Positions 16,620 through 24,963 of a stretch of 64,000 nucleotides of DNA are shown piece by piece. Where the stretch lies: assembly GCA_964598565.1 (NCBI GenBank), contig CAZRCG010000002.1:1-64000 (forward strand), in the 5' to 3' direction. The notes beneath the pieces were generated by a model, which saw only the letters and a program-made list of their open reading frames with translations, made no database searches and was not told the DNA's origin. Numbering within the stretch: the stretch's first letter is position 1; every line of letters starts with the position of its first letter. The stretch comes from CAZRCG01 sp964598565 (GTDB lineage Bacteria; Bdellovibrionota; UBA2394). Made by a program: the position numbers and the translations under genes.

Positions 16620-17375
16620 ATGAGATTGAAAAGACCATTCCTAAAAGCTACGGCCCTGACACTTGTATTTCTAAGTCTAGATCTCGCGCTAGTCGCCCTT
16701 GTGTATTATACACTGCCTGATACCAAAGCCCTCTTGAAAGGCGTGACTCTTTCGCGCAAAGGCAATGAAGATAAAATATTCACGTTTGTCGCTGGCCCCG
16801 CTAACAAAAAATATGTTTCTCTCTCTCGTATTTCGCGCCAACTGCCTCGAGCCGTCCTCATTTTAGAAGATTCTCGTTTTTATCAACACCGAGGCTTCGA
16901 CTTTATTGAACTCGCTGAAGCCGTCACCGAAAGCTTTCAAGACGGCGACCGCCTTCGCGGCGCCAGCACGCTCACTCAGCAGCTCGTAAAAAATTTGTAC
17001 TTGAGCCCCGAGCGCAGCTTCCGTCGAAAAATTTTAGAAGCACTCATCACTATTAAAATGGAGCTCACCCTCACCAAACCTCAAATCTTAGAACTCTACT
17101 TAAATTCAATTGATTGGGGCCGAGGTCTCTTTGGAGTTCGTGAGGCGGCGCGCCACTATTTTAGAAAATCTCCCATTGAGCTCAGCCTGAGAGAGGCCGT
17201 CTTTCTCGCCGCCATCATCCCTAACCCACGTCGCTTCGGCCGATTGGTAGAAGGCACGATTCCGCGACTCTTCGTACGCCGCCAAATGATGCGAGCGCTT
17301 CGAGAGCTCTATCGTCGCGGGCAGATTCGCCTCGATGATTATCAACAAGTCATTCGAGAAATCCAAGGCGATTGA
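16620..17375 (+). CDS. mtgA: Monofunctional peptidoglycan glycosyltransferase (GT51)
   Basis: About 251 residues with an N-terminal signal anchor (residues 8-31; ALTLVFLSLDLALVALVYY). The GT51 domain follows: ILEDSRFYQHRGFD with catalytic Glu, GASTLTQQLVKNLYL and RKILEALITIKMELTLTKPQILELYLN. There is no transpeptidase domain, so it polymerises lipid II without cross-linking. The alternative ATG at 16566 would leave only 20 bp to the divergent citrate synthase-like gene, so 16620 is chosen, without strong ribosome-binding-site evidence for either. MltG, MltD-like and LpoB-like genes lie within 12 kb. Confidence 0.9.
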   Translation: MRLKRPFLKATALTLVFLSLDLALVALVYYTLPDTKALLKGVTLSRKGNEDKIFTFVAGPANKKYVSLSRISRQLPRAVLILEDSRFYQHRGFDFIELAEAVTESFQDGDRLRGASTLTQQLVKNLYLSPERSFRRKILEALITIKMELTLTKPQILELYLNSIDWGRGLFGVREAARHYFRKSPIELSLREAVFLAAIIPNPRRFGRLVEGTIPRLFVRRQMMRALRELYRRGQIRLDDYQQVIREIQGD

Positions 17376-17792
17376 TGGCGCTGGAACTGCTCCCTTGCCG
17401 AGTCGGTGCTGCCGCTGACCGGCGCCTTAGCGCATACCACCATCGTGCGTGAGACACGAAAATAGCGCGCACGCTTAAAAACGCTCCCTAATAGAACTGA
17501 AACCTTATACACTGAAGATTCTTTAGCTTATCTTTGAGTTGAAGAACGGAAAAGCTCGATAGAGACGACTGGTTTTCATGCGTTTCCTCGGGGGAGGATG
17601 CCTCTATCGAGCTTCATCCAATAATTTCGCCGGCACAAGGCCAACGAAAACTGAACCTATTAAATTGTTGTTTCACATTACCCAATGCAAACTGTAACTT
17701 TGTGGAAGGGAATCTTCATGATTTCCCCACCCCCCATGACAAAATAACTTTAGAATTGCGCACTGCGCCAGGTCAATGATTTTATCAAAGGC
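17376..17792. other. Intergenic region with a strong inverted repeat, no gene seen
   Basis: 417 bp between mtgA and the beta-barrel gene. The only clear structure is the inverted repeat at 17552-17614. No convincing frame, tRNA or Rho-independent terminator was seen. The beta-barrel gene has AAAGG just before its ATG. Confidence 0.5.
17552..17614. repeat. 13-bp perfect inverted repeat with nested inner stem
   Basis: AAGCTCGATAGAG (17552-17564) pairs perfectly with CTCTATCGAGCTT (17602-17614). Inside the 37-nt loop TCCTC/GAGGA forms a second stem. No T run follows, so it is not a simple terminator. It may be a structured leader, a small RNA or an operator. Confidence 0.6.
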
Positions 17793-18338
17793 ATGATAAA
17801 GAATTTTTTCGCTATCGCTCAGTCTCTCGTTTCTATCTCTCTTATCACCATCGCGCTCCACCCCTTGAGTGCCGATGATAAACGCACCGATGGAAAGCCC
17901 GGCTCGGAATACGCCGATTTTTCTTCGTGGGATGGTGACTGGCGCGTGGGCGCCGAATTCGGCGCACTCGTTCCTACTTCCGACTCTGCAAAGACGGCCT
18001 TTACTGTTGGACTCGATGTGGACTTCAGACCCTATGAGCTCTTTGGCTTTCGAACGAGTTTTCTTCAAGGCTTTAAATCTCCGAAACTATCGCTCATCTC
18101 AATGACGCCGTTCATTCATACGGTCTATTCAAACTTTATGCCCTACGCGTTGGTGGGCCCTGGCATCGCTATTGTGAATGTCGGCGGAACTGAAGCAAAA
18201 TTTATGATCTCGTTGGGGGCCGGTGCTGATATCGCAGTGGTCGAACGTTTTGCCGTTGGCATGTTGTGGACCTACAATGCCTTGTTCGATGCCTTCGACG
18301 TGCATACCGTGACCGCGCGCTTTTCGTATAAGTTTTAG
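17793..18338 (+). CDS. Outer-membrane beta-barrel protein
   Basis: A 181-residue protein with a signal peptide (residues 1-27, ending LSAD). Eight or so alternating amphipathic strands follow (DWRVGAEFGALVPTS, AFTVGLDVDFRPYELFGF, YALVGPGIAIVNVGG, FMISLGAGADIAV, FAVGMLWTYNALF). The C-terminus is FSYKF, with the terminal Phe recognised by the BAM complex. This is the layout of small OmpA/OmpW-like eight-stranded barrels. AAAGG lies 6 nt before the ATG. No specific ligand can be inferred. Confidence 0.8.
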   Translation: MIKNFFAIAQSLVSISLITIALHPLSADDKRTDGKPGSEYADFSSWDGDWRVGAEFGALVPTSDSAKTAFTVGLDVDFRPYELFGFRTSFLQGFKSPKLSLISMTPFIHTVYSNFMPYALVGPGIAIVNVGGTEAKFMISLGAGADIAVVERFAVGMLWTYNALFDAFDVHTVTARFSYKF

Positions 18339-18389
18339 AGTTGGCTTATCGCAGGGAAGGGAGCTGTAGCAGAAAATCCACATGGCCCC

Positions 18390-19766
18390 TCAATCAAAGA
18401 CCCTCGTTTGCAGATAGCTCGCACGCGATGGGCGAATTTCGATGTCGTGACTTTCTTCAGTTACGACTTGGCCCGATCGATCGAGGTGACGCAAAGTAGC
18501 AGTATAGTTCCCGGCCTTTAAAAAAACCTTCGCCACCTGCAATTTTGCCGGCAGGAGGCTCCATGATCGCGTGTCGGCATCTTGAGCGGCTAACAACAAG
18601 GCGGCTGCGATAATTCCAAAATCAGAATTCTTGGTAGCGGCACCGATCGTCGCTCCCACCGCCACTCGCGTGGCAGCGCGTGCCATCGCTTTTGCTAATT
18701 TGCGGCCCATGCGGTCTTTTAAATGCTGAATGGCGACGCTTTCAATATCATGAAGCGTCTGCGTGGTCGCGCGTTGCCCTCCTACCACCACTTCAAGCGA
18801 CTGAATACGTGAGGGCTGCTTTTCAAATACCGACATGGGCAAAACAAACGACGTGAGACCCCCGCCCGACCGCTTGACCTGGTGGGTCTCGCGCGTGGAT
18901 TTTTTAACGGGGGCTCGACCACTTTCTAACAGTACGATCAAGGCGCCTTGCTTTTGCTCAAGACTTGTCAGCCCCTGCTTCACGCGGCGCTCATCGAGTT
19001 TCTCTCGCTCGCGAAACGACGCTAACTCCCCGATCACTCGCTCCATGCGAATCAAATCGAGCACAAGCGGTTCAAAAAGTATTCCATTCTTCTTGAGGGC
19101 CTCCTGCACCTTCGCATATGAAACGCGCGCATTATTAAAATCGCGATCATTCTCAAACAAGGACCCTCCGAGATAACGAGCAAATTCATTGAGCTCGTAA
19201 GGGCGACGCCCCTCCGAAATCATCTGATACAAAATCTCATTCACCCGCCGATGCTCGACGAGAGCCGCATCAAAGTCTCTCAGCGCCATAAAATTGAGCG
19301 CCAAATAAAGATGCACCAAAACTTTCTCGAAATCTTCGCCCTGATAAGTGGTGAGCGTTTCGTCTCCAATCACAGAAACGGCTTCGTCGCTCAAGCTTAA
19401 ATAGCCATTCATCGAAATAATTTTGGCGGCCTCAAAGAAAACTTCATTACTTTTTTTGTAGTCGCCCTTGACGCGATGAAGAATGCCTTCATCCATCAGG
19501 CGCACCAGTCGATCTCGATCGGCGGTAACATTCTTTTCGTAAAGTGCCAGAGCTTCGTCGCGCTTCTCAGAGCTGCCCTGGCGCATCAAACCCCACGCCT
19601 TTCGAGACGTATCCGCGTAACGGGTCGAACAGGCCGACAGCAACGAGACGCACAACAATAAGGCACCCCATGATGCAGTAAGCCGTCGACTCGATGGAAT
19701 AGAGGAGGAACCGCCCTTAGAAACCAATCGACTTCTTCTTATAGCGTTTTCGGACTTCTCGATCAT
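18390..19766 (-). CDS. COG3014-type lipoprotein, LpoB-associated
   Basis: About 458 residues. The lipobox LLSACS lies near residue 49, an unusually long n-region for the start at 19766; a TTG at 19727 would give a more normal signal peptide and less overlap with the upstream gene. The mature part has helical TPR-like segments (RDEALALYEKNV, HRVKGDYKKSNEVFFEAAK), a Gly/Ala-rich segment (residues about 370-395) and a C-terminal beta domain. It matches the layout of COG3014 proteins that neighbour LpoB-like lipoproteins, as here. A role in the periplasm or outer membrane, possibly peptidoglycan synthesis, is inferred from that partnership. Confidence 0.7.
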   Translation of the reverse strand: MIEKSENAIRRSRLVSKGGSSSIPSSRRLTASWGALLLCVSLLSACSTRYADTSRKAWGLMRQGSSEKRDEALALYEKNVTADRDRLVRLMDEGILHRVKGDYKKSNEVFFEAAKIISMNGYLSLSDEAVSVIGDETLTTYQGEDFEKVLVHLYLALNFMALRDFDAALVEHRRVNEILYQMISEGRRPYELNEFARYLGGSLFENDRDFNNARVSYAKVQEALKKNGILFEPLVLDLIRMERVIGELASFREREKLDERRVKQGLTSLEQKQGALIVLLESGRAPVKKSTRETHQVKRSGGGLTSFVLPMSVFEKQPSRIQSLEVVVGGQRATTQTLHDIESVAIQHLKDRMGRKLAKAMARAATRVAVGATIGAATKNSDFGIIAAALLLAAQDADTRSWSLLPAKLQVAKVFLKAGNYTATLRHLDRSGQVVTEESHDIEIRPSRASYLQTRVFD

Positions 19767-20316
19767 CCGACCACTCAATTATATTGGTCTCAAGATCAAT
19801 CAAGTTGAGCGTGACTTTATAGTAGATCACTTTATCCGAACCAACCTCTTGAATATTGCTGGCAATATCGCCGGTAATTAAATAATCAATGCCCGTCTGC
19901 TTGCCTGGGCCCTTGGCCGTCGACTTATCCACGAACTTGCCTTGCTGATAATCATATTCCTCGGCCAATTCATCTCGAGCGTCTTTATCTGAAAAACGAA
20001 ATTTCCCCGACTTAATCAAAGAGGTTCGTATCTTATCGGTCAGGCTTTTCACATCAATATGCTCGCTGGTGCGATTGCGCACTCGACCCACCATCACAAC
20101 GGGCCGCGTCGTAGCATTCTTTATCGTGGCAAAGCCAGATAAAGACTCGACGAGTTGGTTTGAAATGAGCTGCATATCGTTCTCATTAAATTTGTCATCC
20201 AGAAGAATAACTTTGTTGGGGTCGTCATATCCTCCCTTTGTGAAGGCACGCGGCCCACACGACACAAAAAGCACGACGAACGACAAAACACATGGCACAA
20301 TGAAAAAATATCTCAT
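19717..20316 (-). CDS. lpoB: LpoB-like penicillin-binding protein activator lipoprotein
   Basis: A 199-residue protein. The lipobox LFVSC is at about residues 15-19 in the form starting at MRYFF. The C-terminal domain contains TTRPVVMVGRVRNRTSEHIDV, SLIKSGKFRF and DYLITGDIASN, and ends NIIEWSDDREVRKRYKK, typical of COG3417/LpoB. LpoB is an outer-membrane lipoprotein that activates PBP1b glycosyltransferase activity. The start at 20316 overlaps the ruvX start region on the other strand. The downstream COG3014-type gene overlaps its 3' end, forming an operon. Confidence 0.8.
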   Translation of the reverse strand: MRYFFIVPCVLSFVVLFVSCGPRAFTKGGYDDPNKVILLDDKFNENDMQLISNQLVESLSGFATIKNATTRPVVMVGRVRNRTSEHIDVKSLTDKIRTSLIKSGKFRFSDKDARDELAEEYDYQQGKFVDKSTAKGPGKQTGIDYLITGDIASNIQEVGSDKVIYYKVTLNLIDLETNIIEWSDDREVRKRYKKKSIGF

Positions 20317-20827
20317 GGGCACAGGGTTCCTTAAAAAAGATCGAGCGACAAGAAAAAAGACGACGGTTTCGAGCACCCCAAAGTTGGGGTCAGCCCCGCT
20401 CGCTGAAAAACTCTTAGGCATCGATACGGGATCCAAACGCATGGGCCTGGCCACCTTTGAGCCGAAAACAGAATGGATTAGCCCTCTGCCCGTTTATTCT
20501 CGAAAAACGCTCAAACACGATTTGGCGCATCTGGCTCATATTGTCCGAGAACATGATATTGAAGCCTTTGTCATCGGCCTTCCACTTTCGCTTGCTGGCA
20601 AAGAAACCCCGTCGACCCATAATGCTCTGTTTTGGGTCGAAACACTGAAGGAGCATTTTGGCCTTCCCGTTCACTTGCATGACGAAGCGCTCTCGACCAC
20701 GGAGGCTCACGACCGATTGCGTCATATTCCGTCGAAGCGTCGAAAAGAGATTCGTGACTCGGCAGCCGCCGCCATCATTTTAGAAGAGTTCATTCGCGAT
20801 CAAAAATCGAAGGGCATTGTGCCTTAG
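20300..20827 (+). CDS. ruvX: Holliday junction resolvase-like RuvX (YqgF)
   Basis: A 175-residue protein if started at ATG 20300. The YqgF core begins at LGIDTGSKRMGLA (Asp in the RNase H-like fold), with EAFVIGLPLSLAGKE, LPVHLHDEALSTTEA and RDSAAAAIILEEFI downstream, all typical of RuvX/YqgF. It resolves recombination intermediates or acts on rRNA ends. The basic 35-residue N-terminal extension is atypical and overlaps the divergent lpoB start, so the TTG at 20384 is a good alternative start. mltG follows 24 nt later, the common ruvX-mltG neighbourhood. Confidence 0.88.
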   Translation: MKKYLMGTGFLKKDRATRKKTTVSSTPKLGSAPLAEKLLGIDTGSKRMGLATFEPKTEWISPLPVYSRKTLKHDLAHLAHIVREHDIEAFVIGLPLSLAGKETPSTHNALFWVETLKEHFGLPVHLHDEALSTTEAHDRLRHIPSKRRKEIRDSAAAAIILEEFIRDQKSKGIVP

Positions 20828-20851
20828 CCATGCCATAATAAAAGAGCCGTG

Positions 20852-21844
20852 ATGAAAAGAGTCATCATTCCCTTTGTGGCCAGCGCGTTCATCTTGGGAA
20901 TTACCCTAGCCCTAGGTCTCTATCTTTTGAACAGCCCCCCCAGTCAGGGCCGCCGTTTTCTTGCCTTTACTGTGAACTCAGGAGAAAGCTTTAAGTCAAT
21001 TTCTCTTCGCCTCAAAGCAGAAGGATTTATTCGATCGGAGCCTTGGTTTTACTATCTAGGTCGTCTGACTGGCAAATCGGGCCAACTGAAGGCAGGCGAG
21101 TACGAACTCAATACAGAAATGTCGCCTTGGGAAATTATTAATGTGGTCACCGGCTCCCACGTACGCCTGTATCGCATCACGATTCGAGAAGGGATGAATA
21201 TGTTTCAGGTGGCCCGCACCTTAGAAAGCAATGGGCTTGTTGATGAAATGGCTTTTTTAGAAAGCGCCTGGGACTCTCAATTCTTAGATGATTTACGAAT
21301 TCCGTCGGCCACTGTGGAAGGCTACCTCTTTCCAGAAACTTATTTTATTCCTCGCGGTGCATCGGCTCGCACTATTATTCGCATTTTTGTCGAAATGTTC
21401 TGGCAGAAAATTCCTCAAAGCACCATTGATGAAGCCCGCAGTGGCCCGCTCAGCTTTCATGAGTATGTCATCATGGCCTCGATGATTGAAAAAGAAACAG
21501 GCCTCATTGGTGAAATGCCCTTGATCTCAAGCGTGTTTCACAATCGCCTCAACAGCAAGATGCGTTTTCAGAGTGATCCCACAGCGGTCTACGATCTTCT
21601 GCCCCATGGGGGCCGCGTGACACGCCAGCATCTCTTTAGAAAGACTCCCTTCAATACCTATCAAATTCCGGGCCTCCCCTTAACACCCGTTTCAAATCCC
21701 GGGCGACTCTCAATTCACGATGCCATTCACCCTCAAGACACCAACTATCTTTATTTTGTCTCGCGTCGCGATGGCTCTCACCACTTTTCTGCCACCTATC
21801 ATGAGCACAAAGAAGCTATCGATCGCTTTTTACGATCACCGTAG
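20852..21844 (+). CDS. mltG: Endolytic murein transglycosylase
   Basis: A 330-residue YceG/MltG protein. An N-terminal membrane anchor (VIIPFVASAFILGITLALGLYLL) precedes a LysM-like subdomain. The catalytic domain has VEGYLFPETYF, MASMIEKETG with the catalytic Glu, and HNRLNSKMRFQSDPTAVYD. It cleaves nascent glycan strands near the membrane and may set their length. The ATG is preferred over the GTG three bases upstream. CATAAT lies 9 nt before that GTG, so transcription may begin inside the ruvX-mltG gap. Confidence 0.93.
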   Translation: MKRVIIPFVASAFILGITLALGLYLLNSPPSQGRRFLAFTVNSGESFKSISLRLKAEGFIRSEPWFYYLGRLTGKSGQLKAGEYELNTEMSPWEIINVVTGSHVRLYRITIREGMNMFQVARTLESNGLVDEMAFLESAWDSQFLDDLRIPSATVEGYLFPETYFIPRGASARTIIRIFVEMFWQKIPQSTIDEARSGPLSFHEYVIMASMIEKETGLIGEMPLISSVFHNRLNSKMRFQSDPTAVYDLLPHGGRVTRQHLFRKTPFNTYQIPGLPLTPVSNPGRLSIHDAIHPQDTNYLYFVSRRDGSHHFSATYHEHKEAIDRFLRSP

Positions 21845-21872
21845 AGTTTACTATCAACACTGCTCCTTGCCT

Positions 21873-22424
21873 CTAGGCAACGTAGTCGCAATATCTAAAA
21901 AGCAGTTTCTTCAGTCGATCTTGAGTTTTTGAATCTTTGAGCTTTCCCACTTCGTCAAAAGCTTGATGAGCCTGCGAAAGACCAAAGACTTCAGGAAAAA
22001 CAAAGACTCCCAGAGATTCTAGAGGAACTCTTGAATGAGCTAGACCCCTAATGGCCCCCAGATTGCCAGGTGATGCTCCAAGGAGAAGTACTTGCTTTCC
22101 TGCCCAAGGCGAAGGCGTCACCCGCGAAAGCCAATCGATCATATTCTTGAAAGCCCCCGATATTCCCCCATTGTACTCAGGTGCCGAAAAAATAAGCGCC
22201 TCCCGCGATTTCATTTTCTCGGCAAGGTCGATGACTGAAGCAGGAATTCCACTCTGAGCCTCCAAATCACCGTCATATACCGGCATGGGAAAATCATTGA
22301 ACGAAAGCAATTCATACTGATGGCTAGATTTTTCTTTAGTCAGAATATCATAAGCCTCAGCGGCCAGCTTTTTATTCAAAGAATCTTTGCGCAACGATAG
22401 TGCCATGATTAAAAATTCAGCCAT
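21873..22424 (-). CDS. NADPH-dependent FMN reductase family protein
   Basis: A 183-residue flavodoxin-like protein. Residues 8-14 (LSLRKDS) are the FMN-phosphate loop region. FSAPEYNGGISGAFKNMIDW and the following LLGASPGNLGAIRGL segment are typical of the NAD(P)H:quinone/FMN reductase family. It likely reduces FMN, quinones or azo compounds in the cytoplasm. AGGAGA lies upstream of 22424. Its start overlaps the stop of a broken small gene by about 16 nt, suggesting the two were once coupled. Confidence 0.85.
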   Translation of the reverse strand: MAEFLIMALSLRKDSLNKKLAAEAYDILTKEKSSHQYELLSFNDFPMPVYDGDLEAQSGIPASVIDLAEKMKSREALIFSAPEYNGGISGAFKNMIDWLSRVTPSPWAGKQVLLLGASPGNLGAIRGLAHSRVPLESLGVFVFPEVFGLSQAHQAFDEVGKLKDSKTQDRLKKLLFRYCDYVA

Positions 22425-22643
22425 TGTATATGTCTCTCCTTCATTTCTCTCCACACAGAAAGTTGTTCGATATGTTCGGCGATCTTGGCGAGAATTTCGA
22501 CCAAAGACGGCTGCCCATTAATATAAAGGTTTCCCGACTTTCTCAGTTCGCGGTCGTAGATCTCTCGTAATTTTTTATCTCGTAAACGAAAGGCCTGTCT
22601 TTAAGTTTTCGAGGGCTCTCTGCATTCTATAACCATAACCCAT
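22409..22643 (-). pseudogene. Frameshifted small gene of unknown function
   Basis: On the minus strand a frame from ATG 22643 reads MGYGYRMQRALENLKTGLSF and stops at a TAA. A +1 frame carries straight on from the same spot as LRDKKLREIYDRELRKS, through LVEILAKIAEHIEQL, to a stop at 22409, just inside the FMN reductase gene. Both halves look coding, helical and charged, and join without a gap at a GATAAAAAA stretch. Neither half has a good start of its own downstream. It is a frameshift mutation, programmed frameshift or sequencing error. Family unknown. Confidence 0.4.
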
Positions 22644-22706
22644 GGCTACTAAAACAATAATATTATCATCTAAAATTCATACAATTATCTTACCAGAGGA
22701 ATTTTG

Positions 22707-23153
22707 ATGGGTACTGTATTGTACATGCTAATGCTCCGTATGAGCGAAGTTCATCCTCTCCGAATTGAATCTGCAGGCAAAGCATTCTTGGAAAAAGTAG
22801 ATCCCAGATTTTTAACCAATAAGGCTTTTGGAACCCATTCGGAAGCTGAAAAATGTGCGGAAACCGCGTGATCGATTTTCCGCCAAGCCCAAGCAGAGTG
22901 GGGGAGAGATAAAATTTCTGGAGCAGATCTCTATGTGCTCATGAAAGAGGCGGCAATAAAAGCTGGCTACGCCATGATCGAGAAAGTAGATGGGCACCGA
23001 ATTTCTGATTTTCCGCATCAAAAATATTCGCGTGAGAGGCTGGCAAAGCTTCAGTTTGAACCTGCGCCCTTACTTTGGGTTTTGGAGATACATATTAGGC
23101 ATCCCGAATTGGAGATCGGTGCATTTTATGAGGATCTACTCGGGGGTGATTAA
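22707..23153 (+). pseudogene. Small gene interrupted by an in-frame TGA
   Basis: ATG 22707 has a good Shine-Dalgarno (AGAGGA). The frame reads 54 codons to a TGA at 22869-22871, then stays open for 93 more codons in the same frame to TAA 23151. The downstream part (FRQAQAEWGRDKISGADLYV, then LMKEAAIKAGYAMIEKVDG) is clearly coding-like. A full product would be about 148 residues. The codon may derive from TGG (Trp) by one mutation. No selenocysteine insertion element was evident by eye. I do not recognise the family. Confidence 0.6.
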
Positions 23154-23159
23154 ACTCAC

Positions 23160-24032
23160 TCAAATCCTTTTCTTCCAGGTGCCGCCCAGTAAAATCACCA
23201 ATCCTAGCCAAACTAAAACAAATCCGATGAGTCTTGAGGTGTGCAGAGGTTCATGAAACACCAGAACACCAAAGAGAAATTGCATGGTCGGATTAATGTA
23301 CTGAAGAAATCCCATCCAATTGTAAGGAACGCGTCGAGCGCCTTCAGAAAAAAGGAGGAGCGGAATGGCCGTCCAGGGGCCACAGGCAATCAACATGGTA
23401 TTAGTCATTGCATTCGTATTGCCGAAAGCGAGAGTACCTTTGCTATGAAGATACCAGAGATAAGCCAGCGCCAACGGGGTGATCAAAATCACTTCAGCCG
23501 CAAGGCCAGTTAGACTGTCTACCTTACTTTTCTTTCGTAAGAGTCCATAAAAACCAAACGAGAGGGGTAGTGCGAGAGCAATCCAAGAAACCGATGCCGT
23601 CGACCACGACACGACGATCAGCCCTAAAACAGCAAAGAAAAAACTCGCCTTCTGAAGCGAGGTGAGTCTCTCTTTAAAAAAGAGAAGGCCAAGAATCACC
23701 GTCAAAATAGGATTAATAAAATATCCAAGGCTCGATTCCAATATGCGATCTGTCACAATGGCATAAATAAAAACCAACCAATTGATGGATACCAAAACTG
23801 AGGCCAGAAGATGATTGTGGTAGAAATCTGGTCGCCTCAAGGTATTCAAAAAGACTCGAGGATTTTTAAAAGCTAAAATGGCACTCAGCATAAAGGCTGA
23901 CCAAATCACCCGGTGGCAAAGTACTTCAAGACTCGATACTTGAGACAGGGCTTTAAAAAATAACGGGGCAAATCCCCACCAAAAATAAGAGGCTGCCGCC
24001 AGAATGAGCCCCAATCTAAGTTCGCGATTCAC
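23160..24032 (-). CDS. rarD: EamA-family permease RarD
   Basis: A 290-residue, ten-helix drug/metabolite transporter. The N-terminal LILAAASYFWWGFAPLFFKAL, then EVLCHRVIWSAFML, and later YFINPILTVILGLLFFKERL and MGFLQYINPTMQFLFGVLVFHEPL are RarD signatures. It is an inner-membrane exporter with unclear substrate (chloramphenicol resistance in some species). The GTG start at 24032 has no clear Shine-Dalgarno. It converges with the interrupted gene at 23153 with almost no spacer. Confidence 0.9.
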   Translation of the reverse strand: MNRELRLGLILAAASYFWWGFAPLFFKALSQVSSLEVLCHRVIWSAFMLSAILAFKNPRVFLNTLRRPDFYHNHLLASVLVSINWLVFIYAIVTDRILESSLGYFINPILTVILGLLFFKERLTSLQKASFFFAVLGLIVVSWSTASVSWIALALPLSFGFYGLLRKKSKVDSLTGLAAEVILITPLALAYLWYLHSKGTLAFGNTNAMTNTMLIACGPWTAIPLLLFSEGARRVPYNWMGFLQYINPTMQFLFGVLVFHEPLHTSRLIGFVLVWLGLVILLGGTWKKRI

Positions 24033-24119
24033 GAGATCTTCTAATCGCTACGCATCACTCAATCAAGCCGTCCAAACGTCCTTCTGCTTCTTAAGGGCCC
24101 CACCGCCTATGAGGGCGTG

Positions 24120-24644
24120 TTACATCTCATAAACACTGCAAGTGGCATTTGCATAGTTCGATCGACCCGCAATGCTCATGTATTGGACTGTCTGAAAGTA
24201 GGGAGAAAACGATTGCCAATTGGTGAAAGAATCCCCCGTGCTCGACCAGGCACTTATAGAAACTGTCGTCCCGCTATAGCCTGGAGCAGGATTTCTAAGA
24301 TTCTCATATCGCCCTGAAAAATTGACTGATCTTAGAACTTCAGGGAGGCCCCCCTTTGTTCCGTACACGGTAAGCTGACCACTCAAGTTTTGCGTCAATT
24401 CGTACGAGCTAAACATAGGATTCTGTCGAATGGTTTGGTTGGTTGATTGCAAATAACCCGAGATCGATTCAGAACCATCACAAGGAGGTTGCCTATAATA
24501 AGGCTGACAAATATTAGAGCGATAGCAACTTACATAATAGACCGATACGGCGGATACCTCTGACAGAGTGGTTAATCCAGAAAGCCATAAGGCCGTCATC
24601 GATAGAATTTTGGTCCCCTTGCTCCTGCTTAATAGTGATTTCAT
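24120..24644 (-). CDS. Secreted protein of unknown function
   Basis: A 174-residue protein with signal peptide (residues 1-28; ILSMTALWLSGLTTLSEVSA). GGAGGA upstream of the ATG at 24644 fixes the start. The mature region is rich in Tyr, Ser and Asn, with cysteines in YYVSCYRSNICQPYY, PPCDGS and ATCSVYEM that may form disulfides. No family was recognised. It stands alone between rarD and pseG. Confidence 0.7.
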   Translation of the reverse strand: MKSLLSRSKGTKILSMTALWLSGLTTLSEVSAVSVYYVSCYRSNICQPYYRQPPCDGSESISGYLQSTNQTIRQNPMFSSYELTQNLSGQLTVYGTKGGLPEVLRSVNFSGRYENLRNPAPGYSGTTVSISAWSSTGDSFTNWQSFSPYFQTVQYMSIAGRSNYANATCSVYEM

Positions 24645-24963
24645 TGTCGCTCTCCTCCCGTTCTTTTTGTTTTCTCGCTCTTGTGGCACCATGACCTTGC
24701 CTTCACAAACCAGGGCCTTATGATCATCCCTCTTTACAAGAGCAATTCTTAGACCGAAGAATTCCGAAGGAACGGCTCCCTAAGCTTATGATATTAGCTA
24801 CTTAAGGTAGGTAACTTTTGCTGCACACTCTCTATGAAAGGTTTCGCATCTAAAGGATCATTTTTGGGCGTCTATCTCCAATTTTTGTCAGACTCTAAAC
24901 ACTCGCCACGACACGACGACTCGCTCGTCAGGTCTGCTTATCTCATGAAATAGGCGGGCGAGC
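24645..24963. other. Intergenic region between pseG and the secreted protein gene
   Basis: 319 bp upstream of the secreted protein gene and downstream of pseG, both on the minus strand. A TGGCACC...TTGC look-alike on the plus strand at about 24683 has wrong sigma-54 spacing. I see no other gene or clear terminator. Confidence 0.5.

Noticed and set aside
17673..18068. Antisense frame over the beta-barrel gene
   Set aside because: Shadow of a gene with clear signal peptide and C-terminal barrel signature on the other strand.
22869..22871. TGA as selenocysteine codon
   Set aside because: No convincing SECIS-like hairpin directly downstream and no recognised selenoprotein family; a nonsense mutation is simpler.
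24675..24705. TGGCACC...TTGC upstream of the secreted protein gene
   Set aside because: Spacing is too long for RpoN and it faces the wrong strand.
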